Origin: Tersicoccus phoenicis
GTDB lineage: Bacteria > Actinomycetota > Actinomycetes > Actinomycetales > Micrococcaceae
Assembly: GCF_001968835.1 (NCBI RefSeq)
Contig: NZ_MRDE01000075.1
Coordinates: 1-43,009 of the forward strand
Reading direction: 5' to 3'
DNA: 43,009 nt
Positions 17,984-26,165 of this stretch are shown piece by piece. Below the pieces are notes generated by a model. It was not told where the DNA came from and ran no database searches. It was given only the letters and a program-made list of their open reading frames with translations. Position 1 is the stretch's first letter, and every line of letters begins with the position of its first letter. The position numbers and the translations under genes are program-made.

Positions 17984-19782
17984 GCGGCGTCGGGCGGCAG
18001 GAGCAGCTTCCCGCCGGGGATCGCGTCGAGCAGGGCCCGGGTGTACTCCTGCTGCGGCGCGTCGAACACCTCGTCGGTGGTCCCGGTCTCGACCAGCCTG
18101 CCCTTCTCCATGACGCACACGCGGTCCGCGATCTGGCGGACCACGGCGAGATCGTGGGTGATGAACAGGTAGGTGAGGCCGAGCCGCTCCTGGAGTTCGG
18201 CGAGAAGGTTGAGCACCTGCGCCTGCACCAGCACATCGAGGGCGGAGACCGCCTCGTCGCAGATGATCACCTCGGGATCGAGGGCGAGGGCACGGGCGAT
18301 GGCGATGCGCTGACGCTGGCCGCCCGAGAGCTCGTTCGGGTAACGCTGCATCGCCGACTGTGGCATCGCCACCTGATCGAGCAGCTCCCGGACCTTCGAC
18401 TCGCGCGAGGCACGGTTTCCGACGCCGTGCGTGCGGAGGGGCTCTTCGATGGTGCGATAGATGTTGTACATCGGGTCGAGCGAGCCGTAGGGGTCCTGGA
18501 AGATCGGTTGCACCCGGCGGCGGAAGGCGAAGAGCTGACTCCGGTTCAGCGAGGCCGTGTCGACTCCGTCGAACGCGATCCTGCCGGACGTGGGTTCGAG
18601 CAGCTGGAGCACCATCTGCGCGACGGTGGACTTCCCCGACCCGGACTCCCCCACGATCGCCGTCGTCGTACCGCGGCGCACGCGGAAGCTGACGTCGTCG
18701 ACCGCGGTGAAGTTGCTGCCCCGACCCAGGCCGGTCCGCAGCCGGAACACCTTGGTCAGGTTCGCGACCACGAGGGCGTCAGCGCCGGCTGCCCCGGCGC
18801 CGGCCTCGGCCGGGAGCTCGCCGGACTCGACCGCCTCCGCAGCGGTGGATTCGGCTCGGGCGGCCGCGTGGTCCTTCGCCTGCGCCGAGGTGGTCAGCAG
18901 ATCCGCCGACCCGCCCTCCTGCGCCGCCTGGATGCGCCGGGACGCCAGCGAGGGGGCCTTGGCCACCAGCCGACGAGTATAGGGGTGCAGGGGGTTGCGC
19001 AGGATCTCCAGCGACGGACCCGCCTCGACCACACGGCCCTGATACATGACGACGACCTTGTCGGCCCGCTCGGCGGCGAGCCCCAGGTCGTGGGTGATCA
19101 GCAGCACGGAGGTGCCCATCTCGGTCGTCATGGTCTGCAGGTGGTCGAGGATCCGGCGCTGGACCGTGACGTCCAGGGCGGAGGTGGGTTCGTCCGCGAT
19201 CAGGAGCTTCGGCGCGCACGAGAGTCCGATGGCGATCAGAGCGCGTTGCCGCATGCCGCCGGAGAACTCGTGCGGGTACTGCTTGGCCCGGCGCTCGGAG
19301 TCGGGCAGACCCGCGTCGGCCAGGACGCGGGCGATGTCCTCCGGCTTGCTCGGCTTGCCGTTGGCGCGCAACGTCTCGCGCACCTGGTAGCCGATCTTCC
19401 ACACCGGGTTCAGGTTCGACATCGGATCCTGCGGAACCATGCCGATCGTGTTGCCGCGCAACTCGATCATGCGCCGTTCCGACGCCGGGGCGATGTCCTC
19501 GCCGTCGAGCAGGATCTGGCCCGAGGTGACGCGCCCGTTGCCGGGCAGCAGGCCGATGGCGGCCAGTGCCGTCGTCGACTTGCCCGAACCGGACTCCCCG
19601 ACGATGGCCAGCGTCTCCCCGGGCATGATCGTCAGGTGCGCGTCACGGACGGCCCGGACCTCGCCGGCCCCGGTCGTGAACGTGATACCGAGATCCCGGA
19701 TCTGCAGGATCGGGCGCCGACCCGGATCCTCGTCGTCGACGAGGGCGGGCGGGTCGGCGGTGATGGTGGTCTTCTCGGTCAT
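17980..19782 (-). CDS. Oligopeptide ABC transporter, fused two-domain ATPase (OppD-OppF type), operon 1
   Basis: 600 residues with two complete nucleotide-binding domains. Domain 1: Walker A GESGSGKST (62-70), signature FSGGMRQR (173-180), Walker B LLIADEPT (193-200), H-loop THD (230-232). Domain 2: Walker A 378-386, LSGGQRQR (485-492), Walker B VIICDE (505-510). The linker at 280-335 is Ala/Glu-rich. The Q-loops (VPQDPMSNLNP, IFQDPYGSLDP) and the NPLHPYTRRL tail are specific to the dipeptide/oligopeptide importer family. It powers import of peptides, or nickel or other oligopeptide-like ligands, through the permeases just upstream. In domain 2 the usual DEPVSALD is CDEAVSALD, common in OppF. 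The ATG overlaps the permease stop (ATGA). It ends within the family B repeat. Confidence 0.95.
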   Translation of the reverse strand: MTEKTTITADPPALVDDEDPGRRPILQIRDLGITFTTGAGEVRAVRDAHLTIMPGETLAIVGESGSGKSTTALAAIGLLPGNGRVTSGQILLDGEDIAPASERRMIELRGNTIGMVPQDPMSNLNPVWKIGYQVRETLRANGKPSKPEDIARVLADAGLPDSERRAKQYPHEFSGGMRQRALIAIGLSCAPKLLIADEPTSALDVTVQRRILDHLQTMTTEMGTSVLLITHDLGLAAERADKVVVMYQGRVVEAGPSLEILRNPLHPYTRRLVAKAPSLASRRIQAAQEGGSADLLTTSAQAKDHAAARAESTAAEAVESGELPAEAGAGAAGADALVVANLTKVFRLRTGLGRGSNFTAVDDVSFRVRRGTTTAIVGESGSGKSTVAQMVLQLLEPTSGRIAFDGVDTASLNRSQLFAFRRRVQPIFQDPYGSLDPMYNIYRTIEEPLRTHGVGNRASRESKVRELLDQVAMPQSAMQRYPNELSGGQRQRIAIARALALDPEVIICDEAVSALDVLVQAQVLNLLAELQERLGLTYLFITHDLAVVRQIADRVCVMEKGRLVETGTTDEVFDAPQQEYTRALLDAIPGGKLLLPPDAA

Positions 19783-20729
19783 CGGGTCCTGCTCTTCGGG
19801 TCGAGGGCGTCGCGCACCGCGTCGCCGAGCATGATGAAGCTCAGCACGCAGATCGACAAGGCCACGGACGGGTAGATGAGGATCGTCGGGTTGGTGCGGA
19901 TGGACTGCTGCGCTGCGGCGATGTCGTGTCCCCAGGACATGACGGACTGGGGCAGCCCGATGCCGAGGAACGAGAGCGTCGCCTCCGCGACGATGAACAC
20001 GCCCAGCTCGAGCGTGGCGAGCACGATCACGGGTGCGATGGCGTTCGGCAGCACGTGCCGCACCAGCGCCCCGAAGCGCGAGACCCCGAGTGATCGGGCG
20101 GCGGTGACGAAGTCGGCGTTGCGCACCTCGATCACGGCACCCCGGGTGAGCCGCGCCATCTGTGGCCAGCCGAGCAGAGCGATCACCAGCACGACCGTCC
20201 AGACGCTCTGGTTCTGGCGGAACAGCGGGAGCTGGGTGACGACGAGCGCACCGAGAACGAGCGGGAGGGCGAAGAAGATGTCGCCCAGGCGCGCCAGCAC
20301 CGCATCGAGCCAACCGCCGTAGTAACCGGCGAGCGCTCCGAACGTCACCCCGATCACCAGGACGCACAGGACCGCGAGCACCCCCACGGTCAGCGACGCC
20401 TGGGTCCCGTAGATGACCCGCGAGTAGACGTCGCAGCCCTGGAACGTGAAGCCGAACGGGTGCCCGGCACGCGGACCAGCCTCGGAGTTCTCGAGCAGGC
20501 AGTTCTGGTTCGGCGGAACCTGGGTGAAGACCCCGGGGAATAGCGCGATGAAGACGAGCGCGAGGATCATCAGGGCGGAGACGATGAACAACGGCCGGCG
20601 ACGCAGCTTGCGCCAGGCGTCGCTCCACAGGCTCAGCGGTGCGTCCTGGACGCGCAGGGCGTCGGTGTCACCGAGGTCGTCCTCGTCGAAGGAGGCGACG
20701 AAATGGTCGTCGAGACGGTCATGCTTCAT
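19779..20729 (-). CDS. Oligopeptide ABC transporter permease, OppC type, operon 1
   Basis: 316 residues. An N-terminal acidic cytoplasmic segment (residues 1-40) precedes an OppC-N helix (RRPLFIVSALMILALVFIALFP) and five further helices. The EAA loop is EVRNADFVTAARSLGVSRFGALVRHVLPNAIAP, the docking site for the ATPase. PFGFTFQGCDVYSRVIYGTQASL is the OppC/DppC hallmark before the second helix. The ATG at 20729 lies 10 bp inside the end of the upstream permease gene, and the stop overlaps the ATPase start, so the three are translationally coupled. Confidence 0.95.
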   Translation of the reverse strand: MKHDRLDDHFVASFDEDDLGDTDALRVQDAPLSLWSDAWRKLRRRPLFIVSALMILALVFIALFPGVFTQVPPNQNCLLENSEAGPRAGHPFGFTFQGCDVYSRVIYGTQASLTVGVLAVLCVLVIGVTFGALAGYYGGWLDAVLARLGDIFFALPLVLGALVVTQLPLFRQNQSVWTVVLVIALLGWPQMARLTRGAVIEVRNADFVTAARSLGVSRFGALVRHVLPNAIAPVIVLATLELGVFIVAEATLSFLGIGLPQSVMSWGHDIAAAQQSIRTNPTILIYPSVALSICVLSFIMLGDAVRDALDPKSRTR

Positions 20730-21648
20730 AGCGGATCCTCGGGTCGAGCCAGGCGTACAGGAGGTCGACGAGCAGGTTCGCGAGCACGAACACCAGCACG
20801 AGGACACTCACGATCGCGACGACGGTGGGGCCTTCGCCGCGCAGGGTCGCCTGGTAGAGCTTGTTGCCCACGCCGGGCACGTTGAAGATTCCCTCGGTGA
20901 CGATCGCGCCGCCCATCAGGCCGCCGAGGTTGGCACCGAGGTAGGTCACGACGGGGATCGCCGAGTTGCGCAGGATGTGCGCGAGGACCACCCGCGGGCG
21001 GGAGAGGCCCTTCGCCGTGGCGGTGCGCACGTAGTCGGCGTTCATGTTCTCGATCACCGAGGCACGGGTGAGCCGCAGGACATAGGCGAACGAGACGAGG
21101 CCGAGCACGATGGCCGGCAGAATCAGGTTCCCCCAGTTCGCCTGTCCCCCGACCGTCGGTTTGACCCAGCCCAGGGACACGCCGAAGACGAGCTGGAAGA
21201 CGAAGCCGAGCACGAAGGTGGGGACGGCGATGACCACGAGGGAGGCGACCAGAACCGTCGAGTCGAAGAACCCGCCGCGGCGCAGGCCGGCGACGAGGCC
21301 GAACAGGACCCCGAAGATCGCCTGGATCGCGATCGCCTCGATCGCGAGCATCGCGGTGACCGGGAAGACCCGCGCGAGCGTCGCGGCGATCGGCTGCTGG
21401 GTGAAGTCGACGCCCAGATCCAGCGTGAACAGGCTCTTGAGGAACAGCCCGTACTGGACGAAGAACGGTTGATCGAGGTTGTACTGGGCCCGCAGCGCGT
21501 CGATGACGGCCTGCGGGGGCTGCCGATCCCCGAAGAGGGCAGCGATCGGGTCGCCCGGGAGGGCGAACACCATGAAGTAGACGAGCAGGGTGGTCCCGAG
21601 GAATACCGGGATGACCTGGAGGAGCCGTCGGAGGATGTAGCGGGTCAT
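20719..21648 (-). CDS. Oligopeptide ABC transporter permease, OppB type, operon 1
   Basis: 309 residues of the normal OppB/DppB length and layout: RYILRRLLQVIPVFLGTTLLVYFMVFALPGDP at the N-terminus, six helices and the EAA loop ENMNADYVRTATAKGLSRPRVVLAHILRNSAIPV. AIVTEGIFNVPGVG and LLYAWLDPRIRYE at the end are family hallmarks. The ATG at 21648 has GGGAGG 5-6 nt upstream. A 15-bp hairpin separates it from the binding-protein gene, which is expected to lower permease expression relative to the binding protein. Confidence 0.95.
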   Translation of the reverse strand: MTRYILRRLLQVIPVFLGTTLLVYFMVFALPGDPIAALFGDRQPPQAVIDALRAQYNLDQPFFVQYGLFLKSLFTLDLGVDFTQQPIAATLARVFPVTAMLAIEAIAIQAIFGVLFGLVAGLRRGGFFDSTVLVASLVVIAVPTFVLGFVFQLVFGVSLGWVKPTVGGQANWGNLILPAIVLGLVSFAYVLRLTRASVIENMNADYVRTATAKGLSRPRVVLAHILRNSAIPVVTYLGANLGGLMGGAIVTEGIFNVPGVGNKLYQATLRGEGPTVVAIVSVLVLVFVLANLLVDLLYAWLDPRIRYEA

Positions 21649-21708
21649 CGCAGTCCTCCCGAGTCCCGGGGAGAGGGACGTGTCATGCAGCAGAGCCTTC
21701 CGTGGGAA

Positions 21709-21742
21709 TGCCGAGGGCCCGGCGGTGGCCGGGCCCTCGGCA
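21709..21742 (-). terminator. Strong intercistronic hairpin between SBP and permease genes, operon 1
   Basis: A 15-bp perfect stem (arms 21709-21723 and 21728-21742, core GCCGAGGGCCCGGC) with a 4-nt loop. No U-run follows on the minus strand, so it is more likely a partial terminator or mRNA 3'-end stabiliser for the binding-protein message than a full terminator. Operon 2 has a different hairpin at the same place. Confidence 0.8.
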
Positions 21743-21763
21743 CCGATCAGTGAGCGGTGGGTG

Positions 21764-23449
21764 TTACTTCGCCTGGATGTCGTAGTAGAGGATCTGGCCG
21801 TTCCAGCCCGACTCCGCCTTGACCACGTTGTTGCTCCACACGATGGCGCGGTTCTGGTCCCAGAGCGGCAGGCCCGGCAGGTCCTGGAAGAGGATCTCCT
21901 GTGCCTGGTTGAACTTGGCGTTGGCCTCCTCGGTGGTCTTGGACGCGAGGCCCTCCTTGAGCAGCTTGTCGAACTGGGGGTTCGAGTACTTCTCGTAGTT
22001 GGAGGAGGCCCCCGTCGCCCACACCGGGCCCAGGAAGTTGTACAGGGACGGGTAGTCGCCCTGCCAGCCGGCGCGGGCAAGACCGGGCAGACTCTGCGAC
22101 TTGCGCAGGTTCAGAAGCTCGGCGAACTTCGCGAACGGCTGGATCTGGGCCTGGATGCCCAGGTTGTTCTTGAAGTTGTTCGCGACCGCGTCGACCCATT
22201 CCTTGTTGCCGCCGTCGGTGTTCGACCCGATCAGCAGCGGCTTGGAGGCGTCGTACGGACGGATCTTGTCGGCCTGCGCCCAGAGGTCCTTGGCCTTGTT
22301 CGGATCGTAGGACAGCACCTCGCTGCCCGGGATGTCCGCCGTGAATCCGTCGATCACCGGCGGCGCGAAGCCCTTCGCCGGCGTGCGCGTCCCGCTGAAG
22401 ACGACCTTCGCGATCTCCTCACGGTTGATCGCGTACGAGAGCGCCTGACGACGCAGCTTGCCGGCCTCGCCCTGGAAGTTCGGGTTGTATCCCGGGATGT
22501 TCAGGGTCGAGTTCGCCGCGACCGGCTTGGACGCGTTCCGGTCCTGGAAGTCGGTCGTGTAGGTCTTGAGCGCGTTCGAGGGCAGCACATCCGTCACATC
22601 CAGGTTGTCCGCCTGGAGGTCCGTGTAGGCCGGCCCGGGATCGGTGTAGAACTTGAACGTGATCCCACCGTTCTTGGGCGCGCGCGGTCCGGTGTAATCC
22701 GGGTTCTTCACCAGGGAGAGCGACTGGTCGTGGACCCACGAACCGGTGGCCTTGGCCATCTTGTAGGGGCCGTTGCCGACCGGGTTCTCGCCGAACGCCT
22801 TCGGGTCCTTGAGTGCCTCCGGCGGGAGCGGGTAGAACGCCGAGTACCCGAGTCGCAGGGACCAGTCCGCTTCGGGCTGGGCCAGCTTGACCTGGATGGT
22901 CGAATCGTCCTTCGCCGTGAGCCCGGACATCGTCTTGGCCGTGGGCGCGGGGGTGGACGTGGTCTTGCCGTCGGCCCCCTTCGACTCCTTCACGGCACTG
23001 ACCGCGTCGTAGCCCTGAATGGACTCGAAGAAGTACCCGTTGTTCTGCAGGTTGGTGCTCAACGCGGCGAAGTTCCAGGAGTCCACGAACGTCTTCGCGG
23101 TGATGGGCTCGCCGTTGGTGAACTTGGCGCCCTGCTTGACCTTGATGGTCCAGTTCTGGGAGTCCGTCGTGTCGATGCTCTCGGCGAGCGCGTTGACCGG
23201 CTTGCCGTTCGCGTCGTAGCTGCGGAGGCCCTCGAAGAGCATCTCGACGACCCGGCCTCCGTACACCTCGTTGGTGTTGGCCGGCAGCAGCGGGTTCTGC
23301 GGCTCATTGGAGTATGCCGTGATGACCTTGTTCGGATCCGGGCTCCCTCCGGCGGCGCTGCCGCCGCCGGACCCGCCGCCGCACGCGCTCAGGGAGAGCG
23401 TGACGGCGATGGCGATTCCCAGGGTCTTGGACATGCGTGATCGACGCAT
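21764..23449 (-). CDS. Oligopeptide-binding lipoprotein (SBP family 5), operon 1
   Basis: 561 residues. A lipoprotein signal with lipobox LSAC (C23) and a Gly/Ser linker, then a full-length SBP_bac_5 domain: NPLLPANTNEVYGGRVVEMLFEGL, AKFTNGEPITAKTFVDSWNF, NPVGNGPYKMAKATG, LVKNPDYTGP and RRQALSYAINREEIAKVVF are the diagnostic segments. It captures peptides outside the membrane for permeases B and C. The closest mycobacterial counterparts would be OppA/DppA-type proteins; LpqW, encoded beside typA in mycobacteria, belongs to the same fold family. The ATG at 23449 has GGAG 7 nt upstream; an upstream in-frame start would add a hydrophilic leader before the signal peptide and is rejected. Confidence 0.95.
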   Translation of the reverse strand: MRRSRMSKTLGIAIAVTLSLSACGGGSGGGSAAGGSPDPNKVITAYSNEPQNPLLPANTNEVYGGRVVEMLFEGLRSYDANGKPVNALAESIDTTDSQNWTIKVKQGAKFTNGEPITAKTFVDSWNFAALSTNLQNNGYFFESIQGYDAVSAVKESKGADGKTTSTPAPTAKTMSGLTAKDDSTIQVKLAQPEADWSLRLGYSAFYPLPPEALKDPKAFGENPVGNGPYKMAKATGSWVHDQSLSLVKNPDYTGPRAPKNGGITFKFYTDPGPAYTDLQADNLDVTDVLPSNALKTYTTDFQDRNASKPVAANSTLNIPGYNPNFQGEAGKLRRQALSYAINREEIAKVVFSGTRTPAKGFAPPVIDGFTADIPGSEVLSYDPNKAKDLWAQADKIRPYDASKPLLIGSNTDGGNKEWVDAVANNFKNNLGIQAQIQPFAKFAELLNLRKSQSLPGLARAGWQGDYPSLYNFLGPVWATGASSNYEKYSNPQFDKLLKEGLASKTTEEANAKFNQAQEILFQDLPGLPLWDQNRAIVWSNNVVKAESGWNGQILYYDIQAK

Positions 23450-23482
23450 TCCTGTGCTCCTTCGATGGTTCGGTGCGAGGTT

Positions 23483-23497
23483 CTCGTCTGAGACGAG
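23483..23497. promoter_or_regulatory. 15-bp palindrome upstream of SBP gene 1
   Basis: CTCGTCT-G-AGACGAG, a perfect dyad 34-48 bp before the start codon. It could be an operator or a 5'-UTR hairpin. No matching site was seen before SBP gene 2. Confidence 0.4.
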
Positions 23498-23510
23498 CAC
23501 CTGGGGCCAC

Positions 23511-23521
23511 CCTCACATGTG
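23511..23521. promoter_or_regulatory. CCTCACATGTG motif upstream of SBP gene 1, shared with operon 2
   Basis: An 11-bp sequence containing the palindrome CACATGTG, 62 bp upstream of the SBP 1 start. The identical 11 bp lies at 31094-31104 upstream of SBP 2. A common regulator of the two importers is a possible reading. Confidence 0.4.
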
Positions 23522-23587
23522 CCTGTGACGTGGCGCATAGCCCCCACAGCCTAGCGGCATCTCGAAAGCAGAGAAAATCCGCCGCCG

Positions 23588-25429
23588 CTACTCCTCAGCA
23601 CCGGCCGCGAGAAGCTGGGCGCGGACCTCACGCCGCTCTCGCTGTTTCTCCGGGTCCGGCAGCGGCACGGCGGCCAGCAGCCGCTGCGTGTACGCCTCCT
23701 GCGGGTTGCGCAGGATCTCGTCCCGGGTGCCCTGTTCGACGATCCGGCCCCGGTTCATCACCACGATCCGGTCCGCCAGCAGGTCGACGACGGCGAGGTC
23801 GTGGGTGACGAACAGGCACGCGAAGCCGAGTTCACGCTGCAGGTCCTGGAACAGCTCCAGCACCGTGGCCTGGACCGACACGTCGAGGGCGGACGTCGGC
23901 TCGTCGGCCACCATCAGCGCCGGCTTGAGCGCCAGCGCGCGGGCGATGCCGACGCGCTGCTTCTGACCGCCGGAGAGCTCGTGCGGGTACCGGTTGCGGT
24001 ACGAGCGCGGCAACTGCACCTGGTCGAGCAGCAACTCGATCCGCTGCTGCAGATCGGCGCCCTTCGCCTCCTTGGCCAGGTAGAGCGGCTCGCCGATGCT
24101 CTCCCCGATGGGCAACCGCGGGTTCAGCGACGAGGACGGGTCCTGGAACACCATGCCCACCTTGTTCCGCAGCACCCGCAGCTGCCGCCGGTTCGCGGTG
24201 GAGATGTCCTCCCCCACCACGGTCAGGGTGCCCTCGACGATCGGCAGAAGGCCGACGGACGCGCGGCCGATGGTGGTCTTGCCCGACCCGGACTCCCCCA
24301 CCAGCCCGACGACCTGGCCGGGGTAGATGGACAGGTTGGCGTCGGTGACGGCGCGGAACGCGGGCACCCGGCCGTGCTTGGGGTACTCGATGGCGACGCC
24401 GCGCAGGTCCAGCACCGGCGCCACGCCGCGCAGCCGCTCCGCCTCCGCCGCGGCGATCCGCTCCGCCTCGGCCAGGGCCCGCTGGTTCTCCTGCTCCCGT
24501 TCGGCCAGCTGGACGGCGACCGACGCGTCACCGACGTCGACGTGCGCTGAGCCGGTGAGCGCGGCGAGCAGGTCGATGTCCTGCCCGCCCGCGGTGCCCA
24601 GGTGCGGCACCGCGGCCAGCAGTTCCTGCGTGTACGGGTGCTGGGGGTCGTGGAAGACCTGGCTCGCGGACCCTGACTCGACGGTGCGGCCGTCCTTCAT
24701 CACCATGATCCGGTCGGCCAGGTCGGCCACCACCCCCATGTCGTGGGTGATCAGGATGATCCCGGAATCCAGCTTGTCCTTGAGGTTGCGCATCAGGTCG
24801 AGGATCTCGGCCTGCACCGTGACGTCCAGGGCGGTGGTCGGCTCGTCGGCGAGCAGCAGCTTCGGATCACAGGAGAGCGACTGGGCGATCATCGCACGCT
24901 GCCGCTGGCCGCCCGAGAGCTGGTGCGGGTACGAGTCGAACGCCTTCCGCGGGTCCGGCATCTCCACCAGTTCGAGCATCTCGAGGGCGCGCGCCGCCGC
25001 CTGCTTCGGTGACACCTCGTTGTGCAGACGGACGGTCTCGACGATCTGGTTGCCCACGGTGAACACCGGGTTCAGCGCCGTCATCGGTTCCTGGAAGATG
25101 ACCGCGATCTCGGACCCGCGCACCTGCCGCAGGGCCTGCCGGGACCCCCCCAGCAGCTCCCGCCCGGACAGGTTCACACTGCCGCGTACGACGGCGTTGA
25201 CCGGCAGCAGGTCCAGCAACGCCATCGCCGTGGTCGACTTGCCCGAACCCGACTCGCCGACGATCGCGAGCACCTCCCCGCGCGCCACGTCGAAGTTCGA
25301 GTCGATGACGGCGGGCACGAGTTTCTTCTCCACGCCGAAGCTGATGTTCAGGTCCCGCACGGACAGCAGGGTGCCGCCGCGGCCCCCGCCGTCGGACGGG
25401 ATTCCCGCGGACTGGGCTACGTGACTCAT
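23588..25429 (-). CDS. Oligopeptide ABC transporter, fused two-domain ATPase (OppD-OppF type), operon 2
   Basis: 613 residues. Domain 1: Walker A GESGSGKST (58-66), LSGGQRQR (171-178), Walker B LLLADEP (191-197). Domain 2: Walker A GESGSGKTT (378-386), LSGGQKQR and LMVADEPTSALD. The linker at about 308-335 (alternating Glu/Ala/Arg) looks like a short coiled coil, unlike the linker in operon 1. Q-loops IFQEPMTALNP and VFQDPSSSLNP place it in the Opp/Dpp family. It is separated from its cognate permease genes by a PH-domain gene on the other strand, so it must be reached by read-through antisense to that gene or by its own promoter in the 122-bp gap at 25430-25551. The ATG at 25429 has AAGAAGGGA about 7 nt upstream. 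Confidence 0.94.
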   Translation of the reverse strand: MSHVAQSAGIPSDGGGRGGTLLSVRDLNISFGVEKKLVPAVIDSNFDVARGEVLAIVGESGSGKSTTAMALLDLLPVNAVVRGSVNLSGRELLGGSRQALRQVRGSEIAVIFQEPMTALNPVFTVGNQIVETVRLHNEVSPKQAAARALEMLELVEMPDPRKAFDSYPHQLSGGQRQRAMIAQSLSCDPKLLLADEPTTALDVTVQAEILDLMRNLKDKLDSGIILITHDMGVVADLADRIMVMKDGRTVESGSASQVFHDPQHPYTQELLAAVPHLGTAGGQDIDLLAALTGSAHVDVGDASVAVQLAEREQENQRALAEAERIAAAEAERLRGVAPVLDLRGVAIEYPKHGRVPAFRAVTDANLSIYPGQVVGLVGESGSGKTTIGRASVGLLPIVEGTLTVVGEDISTANRRQLRVLRNKVGMVFQDPSSSLNPRLPIGESIGEPLYLAKEAKGADLQQRIELLLDQVQLPRSYRNRYPHELSGGQKQRVGIARALALKPALMVADEPTSALDVSVQATVLELFQDLQRELGFACLFVTHDLAVVDLLADRIVVMNRGRIVEQGTRDEILRNPQEAYTQRLLAAVPLPDPEKQRERREVRAQLLAAGAEE

Positions 25430-25539
25430 CGGTGTTTCCCTTCTTGACCTACCTGGCGACCGGCGGACGACGCCGGGCGCCGCTCCGCCTGACCTTCGTG
25501 CTCCGCGCGCCCCGGGTGGGTGGCAGCGGCGGATGCTGG

Positions 25540-25545
25540 AACGAT
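25540..25545 (+). promoter_or_regulatory. Weak candidate leaderless -10 element of the PH-domain gene
   Basis: AACGAT lies exactly 6 nt before the ATG at 25552. It keeps the A2 and T6 of TANNNT but lacks the first T. No Shine-Dalgarno is present. Confidence 0.35.
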
Positions 25546-25551
25546 GGGCAG

Positions 25552-26154
25552 ATGACGACCTTCAAGGCCGGCACCAGCCGGTGGATGGCGATCGGCGCCT
25601 GGGCGGTGGCCGCCCTGATGCTGGGCTCCGCCGCGGCCGGCGGGGATGCCGGTACCGGGGCCAAGCTCGCGATCATCGCCGTCGACCTGGCGACCGCGGG
25701 CTGGTTCGCCCTGTGGCGCCCGTCCGTGACCGTCGACGACGCCCGGGTGCTGGTGCGCAACGTGTTCCGCACCGTGAGCGTGCCCTGGGCGGCACTGATC
25801 GACGTCGACACCAAGTACGCCCTGACCCTGGTGACCCCGCACCGCCGCGTGACCGCCCTCGCCGCCCCGGCGCCGGGCCGGCACACCGTGATGTGGGCGA
25901 ACCGGCAGGACGTGACCGGGCTGCCCGAACGGACCTACGACTCGGTGCGTTCGATCCGGCCGGGCGACCCCACCCAGTCGCACTCCGGCGCCGCGGCTCT
26001 GCTGGTCCGCCGGCACTGGGAGCGCCTCGCCGAGGACGGTCGCATCGATCTCGGCTCCGCGGACGCGACCGCCGTCGAGGTGCGGTGGCATCCGCTGACC
26101 GTCACGACCGCCGTCGCGCTCGCGGTGGCGACCGTCGTCGTGCTCAGCGGCTGA
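25552..26154 (+). CDS. Membrane protein with a bacterial PH (CFP-6 type) domain
   Basis: 200 residues. Two hydrophobic helices at about 12-55 (WMAIGAWAVAALMLGSA, KLAIIAVDLATAGWFALW), then a PH-like beta domain (VTVDDARVLVRNVFRTVSVPWAALIDVDTKYALTLVT) of the kind found in the mycobacterial low-molecular-weight antigen CFP-6, and a final helix (TAVALAVATVVVLSG). Function is unknown. It sits on the opposite strand inside peptide-importer operon 2: 11 bp from the end of the permease C gene and divergent from the ATPase gene. Confidence 0.85.
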   Translation: MTTFKAGTSRWMAIGAWAVAALMLGSAAAGGDAGTGAKLAIIAVDLATAGWFALWRPSVTVDDARVLVRNVFRTVSVPWAALIDVDTKYALTLVTPHRRVTALAAPAPGRHTVMWANRQDVTGLPERTYDSVRSIRPGDPTQSHSGAAALLVRRHWERLAEDGRIDLGSADATAVEVRWHPLTVTTAVALAVATVVVLSG

Positions 26155-26165
26155 GCCTGCCGCGC

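Noticed and set aside
19783-20628. An N-terminal extension of the OppDF ATPase over the permease C gene.
   Set aside because: The extension is the out-of-frame reading of the permease; the ATG at 19782 overlaps the permease stop as expected for coupled genes.
21709-21742. A classical intrinsic terminator ending operon 1 after the SBP gene.
   Set aside because: The stem is strong but no U-run follows, and the permease and ATPase genes downstream are needed with the SBP; partial attenuation or RNA protection fits better.
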